The notes below the pieces were generated by a model that saw nothing but the letters and a program-made list of their open reading frames with translations, did not search any database and was not told the origin of the DNA. From contig NZ_JAOCAH010000002.1 of assembly GCF_029839275.1 (NCBI RefSeq), forward strand, positions 124,001-188,000: 64,000 nt of DNA, written 5' to 3'. A program made the translations under genes and the position numbers. Positions within the stretch are counted from its first letter, which is position 1, and each line of letters opens with the position of its first letter. The stretch comes from Pseudomonas sp. GD03944. Its GTDB lineage: Bacteria; Pseudomonadota; Gammaproteobacteria; Pseudomonadales; Pseudomonadaceae. Below, in pieces: positions 33,927 to 44,504 of this stretch.

Positions 33927-35552
33927 ATGCAAACGTCCCTGCGCACCCAGATCCTTACCCTGCTGGGCGGCAGCCTGGCGCTGATCCTGCTGATCGCCCT
34001 GGCCTGCTTCAGCTTCCTGTCCAACGGCATCCAGTCCTACCGTGGGCTGGTCGACGGCACGCTGCACGCCTCGCGCCTGGTCGATGGGGCCAACGTCGAG
34101 TTCAAGGTCCAGGTCCAGGAGTGGAAGAACGTGCTGCTGCGCGGCAAGGACACGGCCCAGCGTGACAAGTACTGGGCCCAGTTCCAGGCCCAGGAAACCC
34201 AGGTCCAGCGGATTCTCGGCGAGCTGCTGAGCAGCGCCGACCAGCAGCAGGACAACGCCCTCAAGCAGCAGATCGAACAGCTGCGCAACGAACACCGCAG
34301 CATGGGCGCCGCCTACCGACAGGGCTACCAGGCATTCGTCGCCGCCGGTGCCGACGCCGCGGCCGGGGACGCCGCGGTCAAGGGCATCGACCGTGCCGCC
34401 AGCGAGCAGATGAGCGCGCTGGTCAAGCAGCTCGGCGAACGGGGTAGCGAACAATCGGCGGCGATCAGTGCCGCCGCCGACCAGACCCTGCGCGCCGGGC
34501 TGGCGGTGATGCTGATTTCCAGCGTCCTGATCGGCCTGCTCGCCCTGTGGCTGATCAACCGCAGCCTGATCATCCCGATCCGCGAGCTGATCGAGCACAT
34601 TGCCCAGCTCAGCCATGGCAACTTCGGCCAGCGCGTGGACGCCAGCCGCCGCGACGAACTGGGGCGCCTGGCCGCGGCCGCCAACACCCTGCGTGATTTC
34701 CTCGCCGAGACCTTCAGCCGCCTGCAACGCAGCACCACCGACCTGGACAACGCCAGCGGCGAACTCAACGCCATCGCCGCGCTGATGGCCCAGGGCACCC
34801 GCGAACAGTTCTCGCGCACCGACCAGGTGGCCACCGCCATGCACGAGATGTCCGCCACCGCCCAGGAAGTCGCGCGCCATGCCGCCGAAGCGGCGAACGC
34901 CGCCGACGAGGCCGACCGCTCCGCCCAGGAAGGCGAACGGGTAATGCAAGCGACCATCCACACCATCACCGACATGCGCGGCGAGATCGCTAACACCGCC
35001 GAGGTCATACGCCGCCTGGAAAGCGACAGCGGCCGCATCGGCAAGGTGCTCGACGTGATCCGCGGCATCGCCGAGCAGACCAACCTGCTGGCCCTCAACG
35101 CCGCCATCGAGGCCGCCCGGGCCGGTGACGCCGGCCGCGGTTTCGCCGTGGTCGCCGACGAAGTGCGCACCCTGGCGCAGCGCACCGCCGAATCCACCGC
35201 CGAGATCCACCAGATCATCGACACCGTGCAGACCGGCGCGGTGAACGCGGTGCGTGCCATCGAAAGCGGCCAGAGCCGCAGCGACGAAGGGGTCGAGCAG
35301 GTCACCGCCGCCGGCAGCATGCTGCAGCGCATCACCACCTCGGTCGAAGCGATCCGCGACATGAACCGTCAGATCGCCACCGCCGCCGAGGAGCAGACCT
35401 CGGTGGCCGAGGACATCTCGCGCAACCTGGTGGAAATCACCGCCATCGCCACCACCAACCAGGAAAACGTGCAGCGCACCGAAGCCGCCAGCAATGACCT
35501 GCACGGCCTGTCCGGCCAGCTCAGCGACGTCACCCGCCGCCTGCACGCCTGA
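33927..35552 (+). CDS. Methyl-accepting chemotaxis protein
   Basis: A 541-residue transmembrane chemoreceptor. TM helix 1 is about 11-31; a helical periplasmic domain (about 32-188) has the EFKVQVQEWKNVLLRG motif of four-helix-bundle receptors; TM helix 2 is about 191-210. A HAMP domain follows, then a signalling domain with the hairpin tip IAEQTNLLALNAAIEAARAG and GRGFAVVADEVRTLAQR. It has no CheR/CheB-binding C-terminal pentapeptide (ends DVTRRLHA). A Pho box upstream suggests phosphate-starvation control; the ligand is unknown. Confidence 0.92.
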   Translation: MQTSLRTQILTLLGGSLALILLIALACFSFLSNGIQSYRGLVDGTLHASRLVDGANVEFKVQVQEWKNVLLRGKDTAQRDKYWAQFQAQETQVQRILGELLSSADQQQDNALKQQIEQLRNEHRSMGAAYRQGYQAFVAAGADAAAGDAAVKGIDRAASEQMSALVKQLGERGSEQSAAISAAADQTLRAGLAVMLISSVLIGLLALWLINRSLIIPIRELIEHIAQLSHGNFGQRVDASRRDELGRLAAAANTLRDFLAETFSRLQRSTTDLDNASGELNAIAALMAQGTREQFSRTDQVATAMHEMSATAQEVARHAAEAANAADEADRSAQEGERVMQATIHTITDMRGEIANTAEVIRRLESDSGRIGKVLDVIRGIAEQTNLLALNAAIEAARAGDAGRGFAVVADEVRTLAQRTAESTAEIHQIIDTVQTGAVNAVRAIESGQSRSDEGVEQVTAAGSMLQRITTSVEAIRDMNRQIATAAEEQTSVAEDISRNLVEITAIATTNQENVQRTEAASNDLHGLSGQLSDVTRRLHA

Positions 35553-35658
35553 CGTCTCCCGCGCGTTGCCCGCCCGCTCGGGCAACGCCGCGCCTGCCGC
35601 CCGCACAGGGCAAACAGCCAGTATCTGCTGCCAATTGCATCGATTTACCGGACAGTTC

Positions 35659-35682
35659 GTTGCGTTGATAGCACCTCGCAAC
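35659..35682. promoter_or_regulatory. Inverted repeat upstream of the RND pump promoter
   Basis: GTTGCG (35659-35664) and CGCAAC (35677-35682) with a 12-bp spacer, ending 19 bp before the -35 hexamer. A candidate activator or repressor site; no regulator gene adjoins the pump. Confidence 0.35.
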
Positions 35683-35701
35683 CTTTTGCAAATCCGCTCC
35701 T

Positions 35702-35730
35702 TTGACTTGCCGACGCAGCCGGACTAATGT
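35702..35730 (+). promoter_or_regulatory. Sigma-70 promoter for the RND pump genes
   Basis: TTGACT (35702-35707), a 17-bp spacer, and TAATGT (35725-35730), about 50 bp before the start codon of the membrane fusion protein gene. Confidence 0.65.
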
Positions 35731-35781
35731 GCCCGTCTTGCCTATTCCCAGGCCCCATCTGCCTTGCCAAGGAAACGGAAT

Positions 35782-36927
35782 ATGTTGCTCCGCCGCATGC
35801 TCATCATGCTGGGCGTCGTCGTCCTCGTGGTACTCGCACTCGCCGCCTATAAAGGCTTCTCGATCTATCAGCAGATCCAGCAATTCTCTGCACCGCAGCC
35901 GGCCATCAGCGTGGCCGCCGGTACGGCCGAGCAGATCCCGTGGCAGGGTCGCCTGCCGGCGATCGGCACGCTGAAGGCCTTGCAGGGCGTGGACCTCACC
36001 GTGGAAGTGGTGGGCACCGTGCGCGACGTGCTGTTCGAGTCGGGGCAGAAGGTCACCGTCGACCAGCCGCTGCTGCAGATGGACAGCGCGGTCGAACAGG
36101 CCAGCCTGGCCACCGCCGAAGCCGAGCTGGGCCTGGCCCGCGTCGAGTTCGAACGGGGCCGCAGCCTGGTCAGCCGCTCGAACATTTCCAAGAGCGAGTT
36201 CGACCGGTTGTCCGCCGAGCTGCAGAAATCCAACGCCAGCGTCGCCCAACTGAAGGCCCTGCTGGCCAAGAAGCGCATCCTCGCGCCCTTCTCCGGAACC
36301 ATCGGCATCCGCCAGGTGGACGTCGGCGATTACCTGGCCTCGGGCACCACCATCGCCACCCTGCAGGACCTGAGCAAGCTCTACGTCGACTTCTTCCTGC
36401 CGGAGCAGACCGTGCCCCAGCTGGCCATCGGCGAACGCGTGCGCTTCAGCGTGGCGGCCTACCCGGGCGAGGTGTTCGAAGGCGAGATCACCGCGATCAA
36501 CCCGAAGGTCGAAGACACCACGCGCAACGTGCAGGTGCGCGCCATGCTGGCCAACCCGGACGAGAAACTGCTGCCGGGCATGTTCGCCAACCTGGAAGTG
36601 CTGCTGCCCGACCGCCGCGAGCAGGTGGTGGTACCGGAAACCGCCATCACCTACACCCTCTACGGCAACTCGCTGTATGTCGTCGCCGAGAAGAAGGACG
36701 ACGACGGTGCCGTGGTGAAGGACGACAAGGGCGATCCGCACCTCATCGCCGAGCGCCGCTTCGTCAAGACCGGCGAACGTCGCGAAGGCCAGGTGGTGAT
36801 TCTCGAGGGCTTGAAAGCGGGTGAGCAGGTGGTCACCGCCGGCCAGCTGAAGCTGGACAACGGCGCCCACATTGCCATCGCGCCCAATGCCGCCGCCGTC
36901 GACAGCCAACCCGCCGCCCAGCCGTAA
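35782..36927 (+). CDS. mexV: RND efflux periplasmic adaptor subunit (MexV-like)
   Basis: A 381-residue membrane fusion protein that links the inner-membrane RND pump to an outer-membrane channel. It has an N-terminal helix (about 5-24), a lipoyl-type domain in two halves (TVEVVGTVRDVLFESGQKVT and ILAPFSGTIGIRQVDVGDYL) around a coiled-coil hairpin, then the beta-barrel domain. The ATG at 35782 follows AAGGAA. It precedes the RND gene by 27 bp in the same operon. The pair corresponds by position to mexVW, which uses OprM as outer channel. Confidence 0.88.
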   Translation: MLLRRMLIMLGVVVLVVLALAAYKGFSIYQQIQQFSAPQPAISVAAGTAEQIPWQGRLPAIGTLKALQGVDLTVEVVGTVRDVLFESGQKVTVDQPLLQMDSAVEQASLATAEAELGLARVEFERGRSLVSRSNISKSEFDRLSAELQKSNASVAQLKALLAKKRILAPFSGTIGIRQVDVGDYLASGTTIATLQDLSKLYVDFFLPEQTVPQLAIGERVRFSVAAYPGEVFEGEITAINPKVEDTTRNVQVRAMLANPDEKLLPGMFANLEVLLPDRREQVVVPETAITYTLYGNSLYVVAEKKDDDGAVVKDDKGDPHLIAERRFVKTGERREGQVVILEGLKAGEQVVTAGQLKLDNGAHIAIAPNAAAVDSQPAAQP

Positions 36928-36954
36928 CGGACGCTGACGCAAAGGAACAGAGCC

Positions 36955-39900
36955 ATGGCTTTTACCGATCCCTTTATCCGTCGCCCGGTGCTGGCGACGG
37001 TGGTCAGCCTGCTGATCATCCTGCTCGGCTTGCAGGCGTTCAGCAAACTGACCATCCGCCAGTACCCGCAGATGGAAAACGCCCTGATCACGGTGACCAC
37101 CGCCTACCCCGGTGCCAACGCCGAGACCATCCAGGGCTACATCACCCAGCCGCTGCAGCAGAGCCTGGCCAGCGCCGAGGGCATCGACTACATGACCTCG
37201 GTCAGTCGTCAGAACGCCTCGATCATCTCGATCTACGCGCGCATCGGCGCCGACAGCGACCGCCTGTTCACCGAACTGCTGGCCAAGGCCAACGAGGTGA
37301 AGAACCAGCTGCCGCAGGACGCCGAAGACCCGGTGCTGAGCAAGGAAGCCGCCGACTCCACGGCACTGATGTACATCAGCTTCTACAGCACCGAGTTGTC
37401 CAACCCGCAGATCACCGACTACCTGTCCCGGGTGATCCAGCCCAAGCTGGCCACCCTGCCCGGCATGGCCGAGGCGGAAATCCTCGGCAACCAGGTGTTC
37501 GCCATGCGCCTGTGGCTCGACCCGGTGAAGATGGCCGCCTACGGCATCACCGCGAGCGATTTCAACGAAGCGGTGCGCGAGTACAACTTCCTCGCCGCCG
37601 CCGGTGAAGTGAAGGGCCAGTACGTGGTCACCAGCATCAACGCGGAAACCGACCTGAAATCCGCCGAGGCCTTCGCCGCCATCCCGCTGAAGACCGTCGG
37701 TGACAGCCGCGTGCTGGTACGCGACGTGGCGCGGGTGGAAATGGGCGCGGAAAACTACGACTCGATCAGCTCGTTCGACGGCATTCCGTCCGTGTACATC
37801 GGCATCAAGGGCACGCCGAGCGCCAACCCGCTGGACGTGATCAAGGAAGTGCGCGCGGTCATGCCGGAGCTGGAATCCCAGCTGCCGCCGAACCTCAAGG
37901 TGTCCATCGCCTACGACGCCACGCTGTTCATCCAGGCCTCCATCGACGAAGTGGTGAAGACCCTGGGCGAAGCGGTGCTGATCGTCATCGTGGTGGTGTT
38001 CCTGTTCCTCGGCGCCTTCCGCTCGGTGCTGATCCCGGTGATCACCATCCCGCTGTCGATGATCGGCGTGCTGTTCTTCATGCAGCTGATGGGCTACTCG
38101 ATCAACCTGCTGACCCTGCTGGCCATGGTGCTGGCGATCGGCCTGGTGGTGGACGACGCGATCGTGGTGGTGGAGAACATCCACCGGCACATCGAAGAGG
38201 GCAAGACGCCGTTCGACGCGGCCATCGAAGGGGCGCGGGAGATCGCCGTGCCCGTGGTGTCGATGACCATCACCCTGGCGGCGGTGTACGCCCCCATCGG
38301 CTTCCTGGAGGGCCTCACGGGGGCGCTGTTCAAGGAGTTCGCCCTGACCCTGGCCGGCGCGGTGATCATCTCCGGGATCGTCGCCCTGACCCTGTCGCCG
38401 ATGATGTGCGCCAAGCTGCTGCGCCACGAGGAGAACCCTTCGGGCCTGGCGCACAAGCTCGATGAACTTTTCGACCGCCTCAAGCGCCGCTACCAGCGCG
38501 CCCTGCACGGCACCCTGAATACCCGGCCGGTGGTGGTGGTGTTCGCGGTGATCATCCTGTGCCTGATCCCGGTGCTGCTGATGTTCACCAAGAACGAACT
38601 GGCGCCGGACGAAGACCAGGGCATCATCTTCATGATGTCCCAGGCCCCGCAGCCGACCAACCTCGACTACCTGAACACCTACACCAACGAGTTCGTGACG
38701 ATCTTCAAGGAGTTCCCCGAGTACTACTCGTCCTTCCAGATCAACGGCTTCAACGGGGTGCAGGCGGGTATCGGCGGCTTCCTGCTCAAGCCCTGGGACG
38801 ACCGCGACCGCACCCAGATGGAAATCCTGCCCGAGGTGCAACAGCGCCTGGCGCAGATTCCCGGCCTGCAGATCTTCGGCTTCAACCTGCCGTCGCTGCC
38901 CGGCACCGGTGAAGGCCTGCCCTTCCAGTTCGTGATCAACACACCCAACGACTACGAGTCGCTGCTGCAAGTGACCGAGCGCATCAAGCAGCGGGCCGAG
39001 CAGTCCGGCAAGTTCGCTTTCCTGGACATCGACCTGGCCTTCGACAAACCGGAAGTGGTGGTGCAGATCGACCGGCAGAAAGCCGCGCAAATGGGCGTCT
39101 CCATGCAGGACCTCGGCGTGACTTTGGCCAGCCTGCTGGGTGAAGGCGAGATCAACCGCTTCACCATCGACGGGCGCAGCTACAAGGTCATTGCCCAGGT
39201 GGAGCGCGCCTACCGCGACAACCCGGGCTGGCTGAACAGCTACTACGTGAAGAGCCAAAGCGGCGACATGCTGCCGCTGTCGACCCTGATCACGGTCAGC
39301 GACCGCGCCCGGCCGACCCAGCTCAACCAGTTCCAGCAGCTCAACTCGGCGATCATCCAGGGCTTCCCGATCGTGAGCATGGGCGAAGCCATCGAAGCGG
39401 TCCGGCAGATCGCCATCGAAGAGGCCCCGCCCGGCTTCAGCGTCGACTACGCCGGCGCCTCGCGCCAGTACGTACAGGAAGGCAGTGCGCTGTATGTGAC
39501 CTTCGGCCTGGCCCTGGCGCTGATCTTCCTGGTGCTGGCCGCGCAGTTCGAGAGCTTCCGCGACCCGCTGGTGATCCTGGTGACGGTGCCGCTGTCGATC
39601 TGCGGGGCGCTGGTGCCGCTGTTCCTCGGCTTCTCCAGCATGAACATCTACACCCAGGTGGGCCTGGTGACGCTGATCGGCTTGATCACCAAGCACGGCA
39701 TCCTGATCGTCGAGTTCGCCAACCAGCTGCGCCGCGAGAAAGGCCTGGGACGCCGCGAGGCGGTGGAAGAAGCCGCAGCGATCCGCTTGCGCCCGGTGCT
39801 GATGACCACCGCAGCCATGGTGTTCGGCATGGTGCCCCTGATCCTGGCCACCGGCGCGGGCGCGGTCAGCCGCTTCGACATCGGCCTGGTGATCGCCACC

Positions 39901-40029
39901 GGCATGAGCGTGGGCACCCTGTTCACCCTGTTCGTGCTGCCGTGCGTGTACAGCCTGCTGGCCCGACCGGATACGGCGCCACAGGCACGACCGGCCACGG
40001 TCCACGACGCCCGGCCGGAGCCGAGCTGA
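36955..40029 (+). CDS. mexW: RND multidrug efflux transporter (MexW-like)
   Basis: A 1024-residue proton-driven inner-membrane pump of the HAE-1 RND family, normal length. It starts FIRRPVLATVVSLLIILLG. Two large periplasmic loops alternate with twelve helices. Helix 4 carries the proton-relay aspartate pair in IGLVVDDAIVVVENI. The C-terminal half repeats the pattern (LTLIGLITKHGILIVEFANQ). No outer-membrane factor gene is attached, so an OprM-type channel encoded elsewhere is needed. Adaptor gene directly upstream. Confidence 0.93.
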   Translation: MAFTDPFIRRPVLATVVSLLIILLGLQAFSKLTIRQYPQMENALITVTTAYPGANAETIQGYITQPLQQSLASAEGIDYMTSVSRQNASIISIYARIGADSDRLFTELLAKANEVKNQLPQDAEDPVLSKEAADSTALMYISFYSTELSNPQITDYLSRVIQPKLATLPGMAEAEILGNQVFAMRLWLDPVKMAAYGITASDFNEAVREYNFLAAAGEVKGQYVVTSINAETDLKSAEAFAAIPLKTVGDSRVLVRDVARVEMGAENYDSISSFDGIPSVYIGIKGTPSANPLDVIKEVRAVMPELESQLPPNLKVSIAYDATLFIQASIDEVVKTLGEAVLIVIVVVFLFLGAFRSVLIPVITIPLSMIGVLFFMQLMGYSINLLTLLAMVLAIGLVVDDAIVVVENIHRHIEEGKTPFDAAIEGAREIAVPVVSMTITLAAVYAPIGFLEGLTGALFKEFALTLAGAVIISGIVALTLSPMMCAKLLRHEENPSGLAHKLDELFDRLKRRYQRALHGTLNTRPVVVVFAVIILCLIPVLLMFTKNELAPDEDQGIIFMMSQAPQPTNLDYLNTYTNEFVTIFKEFPEYYSSFQINGFNGVQAGIGGFLLKPWDDRDRTQMEILPEVQQRLAQIPGLQIFGFNLPSLPGTGEGLPFQFVINTPNDYESLLQVTERIKQRAEQSGKFAFLDIDLAFDKPEVVVQIDRQKAAQMGVSMQDLGVTLASLLGEGEINRFTIDGRSYKVIAQVERAYRDNPGWLNSYYVKSQSGDMLPLSTLITVSDRARPTQLNQFQQLNSAIIQGFPIVSMGEAIEAVRQIAIEEAPPGFSVDYAGASRQYVQEGSALYVTFGLALALIFLVLAAQFESFRDPLVILVTVPLSICGALVPLFLGFSSMNIYTQVGLVTLIGLITKHGILIVEFANQLRREKGLGRREAVEEAAAIRLRPVLMTTAAMVFGMVPLILATGAGAVSRFDIGLVIATGMSVGTLFTLFVLPCVYSLLARPDTAPQARPATVHDARPEPS

Positions 40030-40061
40030 CCCGGCGTCGGCTGATCCGCACCACGCCCCAA

Positions 40062-40096
40062 CGAAAACGCCCGATGCAGTGCATCGGGCGTTTTCG
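40062..40096. terminator. Terminator after mexW
   Basis: A perfect 16-bp stem CGAAAACGCCCGATGC / GCATCGGGCGTTTTCG with an AGT loop, followed by TTTT. Confidence 0.92.
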
Positions 40097-40152
40097 TTTT
40101 CGGCCTTGCTCGACCGCAGGGCTCCCCTGCCCTCTCGCGCCTGTGCGTCAGC

Positions 40153-40188
40153 CATGAAAAAGCCCCGCCTGAGCGGGGCTTTTTCATG
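40153..40188. terminator. Bidirectional terminator before the small minus-strand gene
   Basis: A 16-bp stem CATGAAAAAGCCCCGC / GCGGGGCTTTTTCATG with a CTGA loop. It serves the small minus-strand gene ending at 40202. Confidence 0.88.
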
Positions 40189-40201
40189 ACGGACTAGCCG
40201 T

Positions 40202-40426
40202 TCAACCCTGAGGGCCCATGCCCTGGGACAAGCCGAACATCAGCAGCAACAGGTCCTGGTCGGGACGCATCTGCTCCGACACCTTCGCCACAGGCGGCAT
40301 CGGGCAGTAACTTCGGTCCTCGTGGGTCAGCACCCCAGGCTGCGGTTCGTGCCAGGCCGCGGCGGCGATCGACGCCACGCCCAATGCGGTGACCAGGAAC
40401 AGACCTCGTGCAATTTCTAACTTCAT
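40202..40426 (-). CDS. Small exported protein of unknown function
   Basis: A 74-residue protein with a signal-peptide-like N-terminus (MKLEIARGLFLVTALGVASI plus AAAA) and a short mature part containing one Cys (EDRSYCPMPPV) and a Met/Leu-rich tail ending GLSQGMGPQG. The start at 40426 puts the basic tip right before the hydrophobic stretch. It lies downstream of groEL on the same strand, after a terminator. No family recognised. In P. aeruginosa a hypothetical gene lies at the same place. Confidence 0.65.
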   Translation of the reverse strand: MKLEIARGLFLVTALGVASIAAAAWHEPQPGVLTHEDRSYCPMPPVAKVSEQMRPDQDLLLLMFGLSQGMGPQG

Positions 40427-40814
40427 CACCACAACCTCTTGATAGCGCTGCCAAACGCTGTTCGCTAACCCTAGAACACCCCTTCCGGTTTCGTTGCCTG
40501 ATGCGACGAACGGTACATTTCTTGATCAACCCGGCCGGCAGGCGGCGAATGCCGCGTCGCGGGGTACCTTTTGCAAGGTTGGAGTTGAATCGTTCGGTGG
40601 GGTGTTTCACCGCGGTAACACCGCAAGGGTCACCCAAATGCCCACCTTTTCGGGGAGGGCCACAGTACCGTCGCTTCATGACAATTCGTGTGCGGGATCA
40701 CCATGCCGCATGCCAGAGCCCGTCCTGGGACCACAGGGCCGACGACAAGTTGCCGTGGGCCGATAGCGCGGACGAAATAAAGCAAAGGGCGTACCGCTTT
40801 GCTGACCGCAGGGC
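40427..40814. other. Intergenic region upstream of the small exported protein
   Basis: About 390 bp without a supported ORF. A hairpin GGTGTTTCACC / GGTAACACC is visible around 40597-40622. It probably contains the promoter of the small minus-strand gene. Confidence 0.35.
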
Positions 40815-40846
40815 AAAAAAAACCCCGCGACAGGCGCGGGGTTTTC
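40815..40846 (-). terminator. groEL terminator
   Basis: A stem AAAACCCCGCG / CGCGGGGTTTT with an ACAGG-type loop, preceded by a long A-run that reads as T-run on the minus strand, 25 bp after the groEL stop. Confidence 0.9.
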
Positions 40847-40871
40847 GGTACAGCTCAGGGTGCCGGCTGGC

Positions 40872-42524
<1,653 letters not shown>

Positions 42525-42558
42525 TCAATTCTTGACGTTAAACGGAGATTCGCGGGGA

Positions 42559-42852
42559 TCAGGCTTCGATGACAGCGAGGATTTCGCTCTCGCCCATCAC
42601 CAGCAGGTCTTCGCCGTCGACCTTGACGGTGTTGCTGCCGGAGTAAGGACCGAATACCACCTTGTCGCCGACCTTGACGGCCAGGGCGCGCACTTCGCCG
42701 TTGTCCAGCACGCGACCGGTACCAACAGCCACGATCTCGCCCTGGTTAGGCTTCTCGGCAGCGGAACCCGGCAGCACGATGCCGCCTGCGGTTTTGGTTT
42801 CTTCTTCGCTGCGACGGATCACGACGCGGTCATGCAGAGGACGAAGCTTCAT
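42559..42852 (-). CDS. groES: Co-chaperonin GroES
   Basis: A 97-residue GroES of normal length. It has [20 protein letters not shown] at the N-terminus, the mobile loop [15 protein letters not shown] (about 21-35) and [19 protein letters not shown] near the C-terminus. First gene of the groESL operon; heat-shock promoter about 150 bp upstream. Confidence 0.98.
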   Translation of the reverse strand: MKLRPLHDRVVIRRSEEETKTAGGIVLPGSAAEKPNQGEIVAVGTGRVLDNGEVRALAVKVGDKVVFGPYSGSNTVKVDGEDLLVMGESEILAVIEA

Positions 42853-42998
42853 TGTCGATCTCTCCCAATAGGTTGTTTTAAGCGGCCGGTGCTGTCACCG
42901 GCGGGTTAGCAAAGTCCGGCGGGGCCGGTTGCGCTGCGCCAGGCACAACGCTGAAGTCTGATCTGCCGAAACCGGCAGAAAACCTTGCGGTGTCCGCT

Positions 42999-43028
42999 AC
43001 ATAAGGGCGTACAAGGGGATTTCAAGGG
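42999..43028 (-). promoter_or_regulatory. Sigma-32 promoter of groESL
   Basis: On the minus strand CCCTTGAA (-35) is followed after 15 bp by CCCTTATGT (-10), close to the heat-shock consensus CTTGAA and CCCCATNT. It lies about 150 bp before the groES start. No CIRCE element is visible. Confidence 0.65.
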
Positions 43029-43121
43029 CGTCTGGTGAAAATTTTTTGACCTGCCGCCCTGGCGAGCAGGCAAGGAAAAGGCAGGCAGCCCAAGGGCTGC
43101 CTGCCTGACAGCGGGCATCGG

Positions 43122-43571
43122 TCAGTCGCGGCGCTCGTACTCGCCTTCCAGCACATTGGGGCGGGTCTGCCCCGAGCGGGCGGCCAGGTCATCGGCGAAG
43201 GCGCGCTGACGCATGGCCTGGTCGGCGGCACGCTGGCGCACCTTGTTCACCAGCAGGCGGCGGGTGAAGGGGATCAGGCACAGCACGCCGAAGAAGTCGC
43301 TGATGAAACCCGGCAACAGCAGCAGGCCGCCACCGACCGCGATCAGCAGGCCTTCGAGCATTTCCTGCTCGGGCAGCTCGCCGTGGGCCAGCTTCTCGCG
43401 GGCCCGCCAGGCCGTGGCGACGCCGGCCACGCGCAGCAACACGCTGCCGAGCACGGCGGTACCGATGATCAGCAGCAGCGTCGGCAATACGCCGATCATG
43501 CTGCCAACCTGGATCAACAGCGCCAGCTCGATGATCGGGAACAGCAGAAAGAGGAACAGAAAAACTCGCAT
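43122..43571 (-). CDS. fxsA: FxsA family membrane protein
   Basis: A 149-residue inner-membrane protein with three or four helices: N-terminal RVFLFLFLLFPIIELALLIQ, then GVLPTLLLIIGTAVLGSVLL and GLLIAVGGGLLLLPGF. The IELALLI and PGFISD segments are FxsA hallmarks. FxsA is known for reducing phage F exclusion in E. coli; its cell role is unclear. The C-terminal tail is charged and cytoplasmic. Sits upstream of the groESL promoter on the same strand. Confidence 0.9.
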   Translation of the reverse strand: MRVFLFLFLLFPIIELALLIQVGSMIGVLPTLLLIIGTAVLGSVLLRVAGVATAWRAREKLAHGELPEQEMLEGLLIAVGGGLLLLPGFISDFFGVLCLIPFTRRLLVNKVRQRAADQAMRQRAFADDLAARSGQTRPNVLEGEYERRD

Positions 43572-43670
43572 CACAGGGTCCTTAAAGGAAGAACGGCTTC
43601 CAGTCAGTAGGAAGTATGGGGCATTGCTCTTAATTCAAGCTGAAGCCGGTCCGGAAAGTATGTAAAAGCG

Positions 43671-44402
43671 TTACAGCGCGTCGGGTACCGCCGTTGGCCA
43701 GGCTTCGGCTCGCGCCAGCAATACCAGGGCCTGGCGCACTTCACCGGGGTTGCGGCACGGCGTCGGGAACGCCAGCCAGTGCAGTCCCTGGCCGATGCGC
43801 AGGTGGAAGCCTTCGCTGTCGATGCCCGCCAGGTGCGCCGGAGCATGGGTCGGCAAGCCACTCAGCTCGACGTAATGGGCGATGGCCGACGCGTGGTCTT
43901 CGTTCATGTGCTCGACCATGCTGCGCTCGGCCTCCCCGGCGAAGGCGTTGGCCAGCGCCACCTGATCCAGCCAGTGGATCGCACCGAAGCCGCCGATGTA
44001 GCGCCAGCGCACCGGTTCCAGGCGCCAGAAATCGAAATCGTGGGCCTGGTGGTAGCCCTGGGACTCGGGGAAGTAGCGGTAGTAACGCTCGGCCGCCCCC
44101 GCGATCTCGGCCTCCTCCTGCAGTTGCCGGGCCTCGGCCAGCAGGGTCAGGCGGCCAACGGCCTGCACGTCCTTGGCGCCCCGCTCGCCTACCAGCAGGG
44201 AGCACTTGGCGTCCTGCTTGAGGTTGTGGGTGTGCTGGGCAATGCGGCTGATCAAGATCAGCGGATAACCCTGGGCATCCAGGCAGTACGGCACCACTGA
44301 TCCGAAAGGAAAGCCAGGCATGGCCTTGGACAGGGTGCTGAGCACGCCGCGGTATTCCTTGAGCAACAATTCTCGTGCATGCTTGCCGGCTTTCACGCTC
44401 AC
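43671..44402 (-). CDS. HugZ/pyridoxamine-oxidase-fold heme-utilisation-like protein
   Basis: A 243-residue protein. The N-terminal half has the split-barrel flavin/heme-binding fold (STLSKAMPGFPFGSVVPYCL, ISRIAQHTHNLKQDAKCSLL); the C-terminal DUF2470-like half has MVEHMNEDHASAIAHYVEL. This layout is that of HugZ-type proteins, some of which bind or degrade heme. GTG start at 44402 preceded by GGAG; a second in-frame GTG at 44396 is possible. The longer open frame reaching 45188 reads through the divergent SDR gene and is not real. Gene-level evidence for heme use is only by family. Confidence 0.82.
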   Translation of the reverse strand: MSVKAGKHARELLLKEYRGVLSTLSKAMPGFPFGSVVPYCLDAQGYPLILISRIAQHTHNLKQDAKCSLLVGERGAKDVQAVGRLTLLAEARQLQEEAEIAGAAERYYRYFPESQGYHQAHDFDFWRLEPVRWRYIGGFGAIHWLDQVALANAFAGEAERSMVEHMNEDHASAIAHYVELSGLPTHAPAHLAGIDSEGFHLRIGQGLHWLAFPTPCRNPGEVRQALVLLARAEAWPTAVPDAL

Positions 44403-44504
44403 CTTATGACTCCTTGCATAGAATCCGTCACAAACGGACAGGCGCCTCGACCAGCGGTTACCGCGCCAGCAAGGCCAATCAAGCACCATCTTGAGGGGAA
44501 AACC

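Noticed and set aside
35530..40155. A 1541-codon open frame on the minus strand
   Set aside because: It is antisense to the RND pump genes. Its translation is His/Gln/Asp-rich, as seen for shadow frames in GC-rich DNA, and the plus strand holds real domains.
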